From Bradyrhizobium sp. BR 10289 (GTDB lineage Bacteria; Pseudomonadota; Alphaproteobacteria; Rhizobiales; Xanthobacteraceae), in the NCBI RefSeq assembly GCF_019455385.1, contig NZ_JACOFR010000010.1:1-64000 (forward strand): a DNA stretch of 64,000 bases. Reading direction: 5' to 3'. The notes beneath the pieces are model-generated. The model was not told the origin of the DNA and searched no databases. It was given only the letters and a program-made list of their open reading frames with translations. A program made the position numbers and the translations under genes. Shown one piece after another: positions 63,101-64,000 of this stretch (positions are counted from its first letter, which is position 1; every line of letters begins with the position of its first letter).

Positions 63101-63621
63101 CTGGCGCTCGCGGGCCCGATCACCGGGCCCATGAACGCGCAGCCGCCGAGATCGTCTTTCGGCCCCGGCACGAAATCGATCACCGCAATATCCAGCGCCC
63201 TGGCAACATCACGGCTCGGTGAGTTCATGTCGGACCGGGTGACGAGCGCCTTTAGTTCCAATTCGCTGAAATAGCGCTGCAGCTCGTCCGCGGTGAGATC
63301 GGGATTGACGGGGACGCAGGCGCCGCTCGATGCGACCGCGATCATGGCCAACGCGCTGTCGGCGCCGCGCGGCAGTGCAACGCCAATCCGGTCGGAAGGT
63401 GCGATGCCGAGCCCGCGCAGGGTACGGATGAGGTCCTGCACCCGCTCGCCAAGTGCGCCATAGCTGAGAGCAGGCCGGCTAGGCGCCATAAGGGCGGGCG
63501 CAACTGGTGTCTTGCGGGCGTAGAAATCGAGAAGGCCGCCGATACTGGCGAATATCTTCGTTTCGGGGCTTGCGCCGTCCGATCCCTCTCCCGCTCCGGA
63601 TGCAATGTCTGACAACGCCAT
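57163..63621 (-). CDS. Nonribosomal peptide synthetase, A-T-C-A-T-C
   Basis: About 2,152 residues. A1 (about 30-520) has LLTSGTAARPKMVPLTHRN and ALPLFHAHGL, like acyl-CoA/oxalyl-CoA ligases. T1 (LGADSLAVTQ, near 570) and C1 (HHLVTDG, near 760) follow. A2 (about 1110-1610) has YTSGSSGAPKGVM, AYGASECSDD and HGKIDRS; the usual FDxSxW reads FVISIW, so Asp235 is Val. T2 is LGGHSLLAGQ (near 1640), C2 has HHAVADG (near 1845). No thioesterase or reductase. ATG at 63621 is used; an in-frame TTG lies at 63654. PPTase and oxygenase genes follow. Confidence 0.93.
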   Translation of the reverse strand: MALSDIASGAGEGSDGASPETKIFASIGGLLDFYARKTPVAPALMAPSRPALSYGALGERVQDLIRTLRGLGIAPSDRIGVALPRGADSALAMIAVASSGACVPVNPDLTADELQRYFSELELKALVTRSDMNSPSRDVARALDIAVIDFVPGPKDDLGGCAFMGPVIGPASASGASRGDDDAFILLTSGTAARPKMVPLTHRNVCLSAYNAGHVLSLGPRDRLLNALPLFHAHGLISGLLTALAAGSSVICTDGFDALSFFGWMRELQPTWYTAVPTIHRALLTAAEANPDRVRASSLRVIRSASSSLAPAILNGLEATFGVPVLETYGMTEAASQIAANPFELRKVGSVGRAAGPEIAIMDETGRTLASGEHGEIMLRGPNMSRGYYNDEAATEAAFRDGWFRTGDLGYLDADGYLFIVGRIKDVINRGGQKISPLEVEEVLLSHPAVLEAGVFAVPHPKLGENVAAVVVLRQNSEASSDQLRQFARKRLAAYKVPSLIRSVGALPKGASGKVKRNALAELIATGDDPDEAHLPRNALENQLAEIWAGLLELPQVGIDQDVFGLGADSLAVTQMRSRLRERFNVDFSFEDIFDCATVSALAERIETATTHRQTALPAWRRTAAADAPLSFQQQRMYVLSRLDPTRYNYNVVEVAVIKGLVDVAALSASLTAICARHEALRSVFIEHQGEPAQRVLQSPPCFERIKLKPCPADKRTATIRREALKLAQHPFDLALEPPLKVTLLSFDKSSHALVVNVHHLVTDGWSQRLFWEELAAHYSAARSKSVAALPSSAFQYRDFALWQQSWAETPAAKEQLDYWRTQLDGVTTLPLRTDRPRPEIWSGHGARHYFEFSKALSGEVRALSQDQGVTPFMTLLAVFQCLLFRHTGHEDVATGSLIANRNQIESERLIGLFANTLILRNDFGGDPSFGEMLRRVRQVTLDAYRNQDLPVEEVLRALQIARRNDGNPLFRIMFILQNASIEAARFPGLSTWRLEVDPKVARFDITLELVEADGRFTGFFEYATDLFDAATIEGMADQFKTLLKAVIANPEQRISRLPLLTAAEQRQLLAKGRGLQANFTVRGNLSERFDGQAKATPNAIAASDGRRSLTYRELARRSQAVARWLTREGIGAEDVVALLAERGPDLLAAMTGVQRAGAAFLNLDPEQPPARLATILGSSCARVLLTGRAQSPMVTALLEPLVERIHVAELEDVLAPASTKPARAVRRAASSLAYLIYTSGSSGAPKGVMIEQRGLSNHLASLISELGLSAKDVIAQTAPQSFVISIWQFLAGPMVGARVHVCGNAVVQDPLLLAQEIEREGITVLEIVPSLLRVILDRMDEAKVQRAFARLRLLISTGEPLPVDLCRAWFARCPKVPLINAYGASECSDDVSLHRLTKAPTVTTTNVPVGAPLPNTQLHVLDHNLQPLPVGVTGELCITGAGVGRGYVNDPAQSRQRFIPDPFARHAGARLYRTGDLARRRADGTIECLGRADHQVKIRGYRIELKEVENALADHPAVRAGIVEPRREASGDVRLIAHIVARAGTRTSASALRDFLKSRLPSHAIPSAFLFLDQVPLNAHGKIDRSALLAPAQQEAAGPDAAVPARRFTEKVLSDIWVDLLKVESLGVTDNFFDLGGHSLLAGQAMARVARALGVSLPIKTIFEAPTIEELARRVDEAVAAKPHQPAASLPNLAHAKLAEHGPPTLSIAQDQMIRIEQNLPGLPLFNLPFAFRLEGPLDPAALAQAFGDIVRRHESLRTGFGWRDGEPVSRIATPSELGPVLAVETIGDGRRHNNKRRQALESRKIDLLIEQETYTPFDTARAPLLRARLLRLHAEEHVLLLTLHHAVADGWSIGVLFEELSSRYAALAGRPSAPLPKPPPAFSDVARWQHWWCGTDAARRQAAEWTENLRGAAPIFDGEASPGASTGHHPISLEPDLIGRLTAFSGRHNATLFMCLLTGLKALLLAQTGRSDIAVATAMANRAQPDTDRIVGPFENTVIVRTQITPDLSFAQALVRVRQSVLDAHARQELPFNLLADHLEQAGIDPARLLQVYFTLQNPLRQPLDLPEIVTHSIGNVAREGQPVLPIDQTWLSLMLKERPTGITGSCNYKGELLDGHRVGAWMEDLVALLGAAVAQPNTPLGRLLARRAA

Positions 63622-63757
63622 TCCCTTTTGATCCGATTGAGCTATTCTTCCCAAGACTTAGGGAACGCGTCCAGTCTGAGGTGAAGTTTGAGCCCCAAAA
63701 TCTGTGGTTGAGGGGCCCTAAAGCCCTTCGACGGAGTGATGGTCGGGCAGAATCACC

Positions 63758-64000
63758 ATGCTGGAGAATGAGCCTGTTACGGGGATGGACGGCGGGCTGA
63801 AGCGCTGGCTCGAGGGCATCGGCCTCGGCCACTATACCGATCTGTTCGCGCAGCACCGCCTCGATCTCGACGTCATGGGGGACCTGACCGAGGCTGACCT
63901 GGTCGAGCTCGGCCTGCCGCTCGGCGACCGCAAGCGGCTGCGGCGGGCGATGGCGGCGCTGTTCCAGGCCGAAACCGCCGAGCCGCCGGCGCCAGTGGCG
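63758..64000 (+). CDS. SAM-domain protein, 5' part only (possibly adenylate/guanylate cyclase)
   Basis: 81 codons to the window edge. A sterile-alpha-motif domain is clear: LKRWLEGIGLGHYTDLFAQH and LTEADLVELGLPLGDRKRLR. In Bradyrhizobium such N-terminal SAM domains are commonly fused to class III nucleotide cyclases, so that is the best guess for the missing part. Start at ATG 63758 or ATG 63785. It is divergent from the NRPS gene; their shared 136-bp gap holds both promoters. Confidence 0.75.
   Translation, partial: MLENEPVTGMDGGLKRWLEGIGLGHYTDLFAQHRLDLDVMGDLTEADLVELGLPLGDRKRLRRAMAALFQAETAEPPAPVA

Overview
The window looks like chromosomal DNA of a Bradyrhizobium-type alphaproteobacterium (Bradyrhizobium, Rhodopseudomonas and relatives). 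The evidence is the high GC content, ctrA beside fliI and fliJ, FixK-type boxes, and several families of short palindromic intergenic repeats typical of that group. The genus is inferred from gene content and style; there is no rRNA gene to confirm it. I saw no tRNA, rRNA, CRISPR array, prophage or intact insertion sequence.

Layout. 0-2.7 kb: end of a chemotaxis operon (cheW, cheY, cheB, cheR). 2.8-4.8 kb: a three-gene membrane set (DUF350 protein, DUF1190-like protein, glutathionylspermidine-synthase-like ATP-grasp ligase) in the same order as E. coli yjfL-yjfM-yjfC. 5-8 kb: ctrA divergent from fliI-fliJ, with CtrA-like and GANTC sites between them; flhA lies at 25.7-27.9 kb. 8.3-10.1 kb: an ECF sigma factor and its anti-sigma factor, each preceded by a copy of the same palindromic repeat. 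10.3-14.7 kb: AraC regulator, type-II-NADH-dehydrogenase-like flavoprotein, and a LysR regulator divergent from an alpha/beta hydrolase. 14.8-18.8 kb: a KaiC-like double ATPase translationally coupled to a hybrid histidine kinase, with no kaiA or kaiB. 19.2-23.2 kb: two exported proteins and a glycosyltransferase/HlyD/zinc-ribbon group; both gene sets have FNR/FixK-type palindromes upstream. 23.8-25.2 kb: a gene-poor stretch packed with repeats.

28.2-32.6 kb: a copper-handling operon read leftward (His-rich protein, lipoprotein, TolC-type outer-membrane protein, multicopper oxidase, cupredoxin, CusF-like protein). 32.8-39.2 kb: MFS transporter, DUF4864 protein, and a TetR regulator divergent from a three-subunit molybdenum hydroxylase. 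39.6-49.9 kb: amine and amino-acid catabolism (two XRE-cupin regulators, omega-aminotransferase, D-amino-acid dehydrogenase, polar amino-acid ABC transporter, PuuB-like oxidase, gamma-glutamyltransferase-like protein, enoyl-CoA hydratase). 50-54.8 kb: two tiny genes, a secreted sugar-dehydrogenase-like cytochrome c fusion, an SMP-30-like protein and an acetylpolyamine-amidohydrolase-type deacetylase.

54.9-63.6 kb: a compact nonribosomal peptide locus read leftward: one 2.15-kilo-residue synthetase (A-T-C-A-T-C), a 55-residue lysine-rich protein, a Sfp-type phosphopantetheinyl transferase and a luciferase-like monooxygenase. This is the best candidate for an undescribed pathway: the first A domain resembles an acyl-CoA ligase, the second has lost the aspartate that normally holds the alpha-amino group, and the enzyme ends in a condensation domain rather than a thioesterase. 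The window ends inside a SAM-domain protein, possibly an adenylate cyclase.
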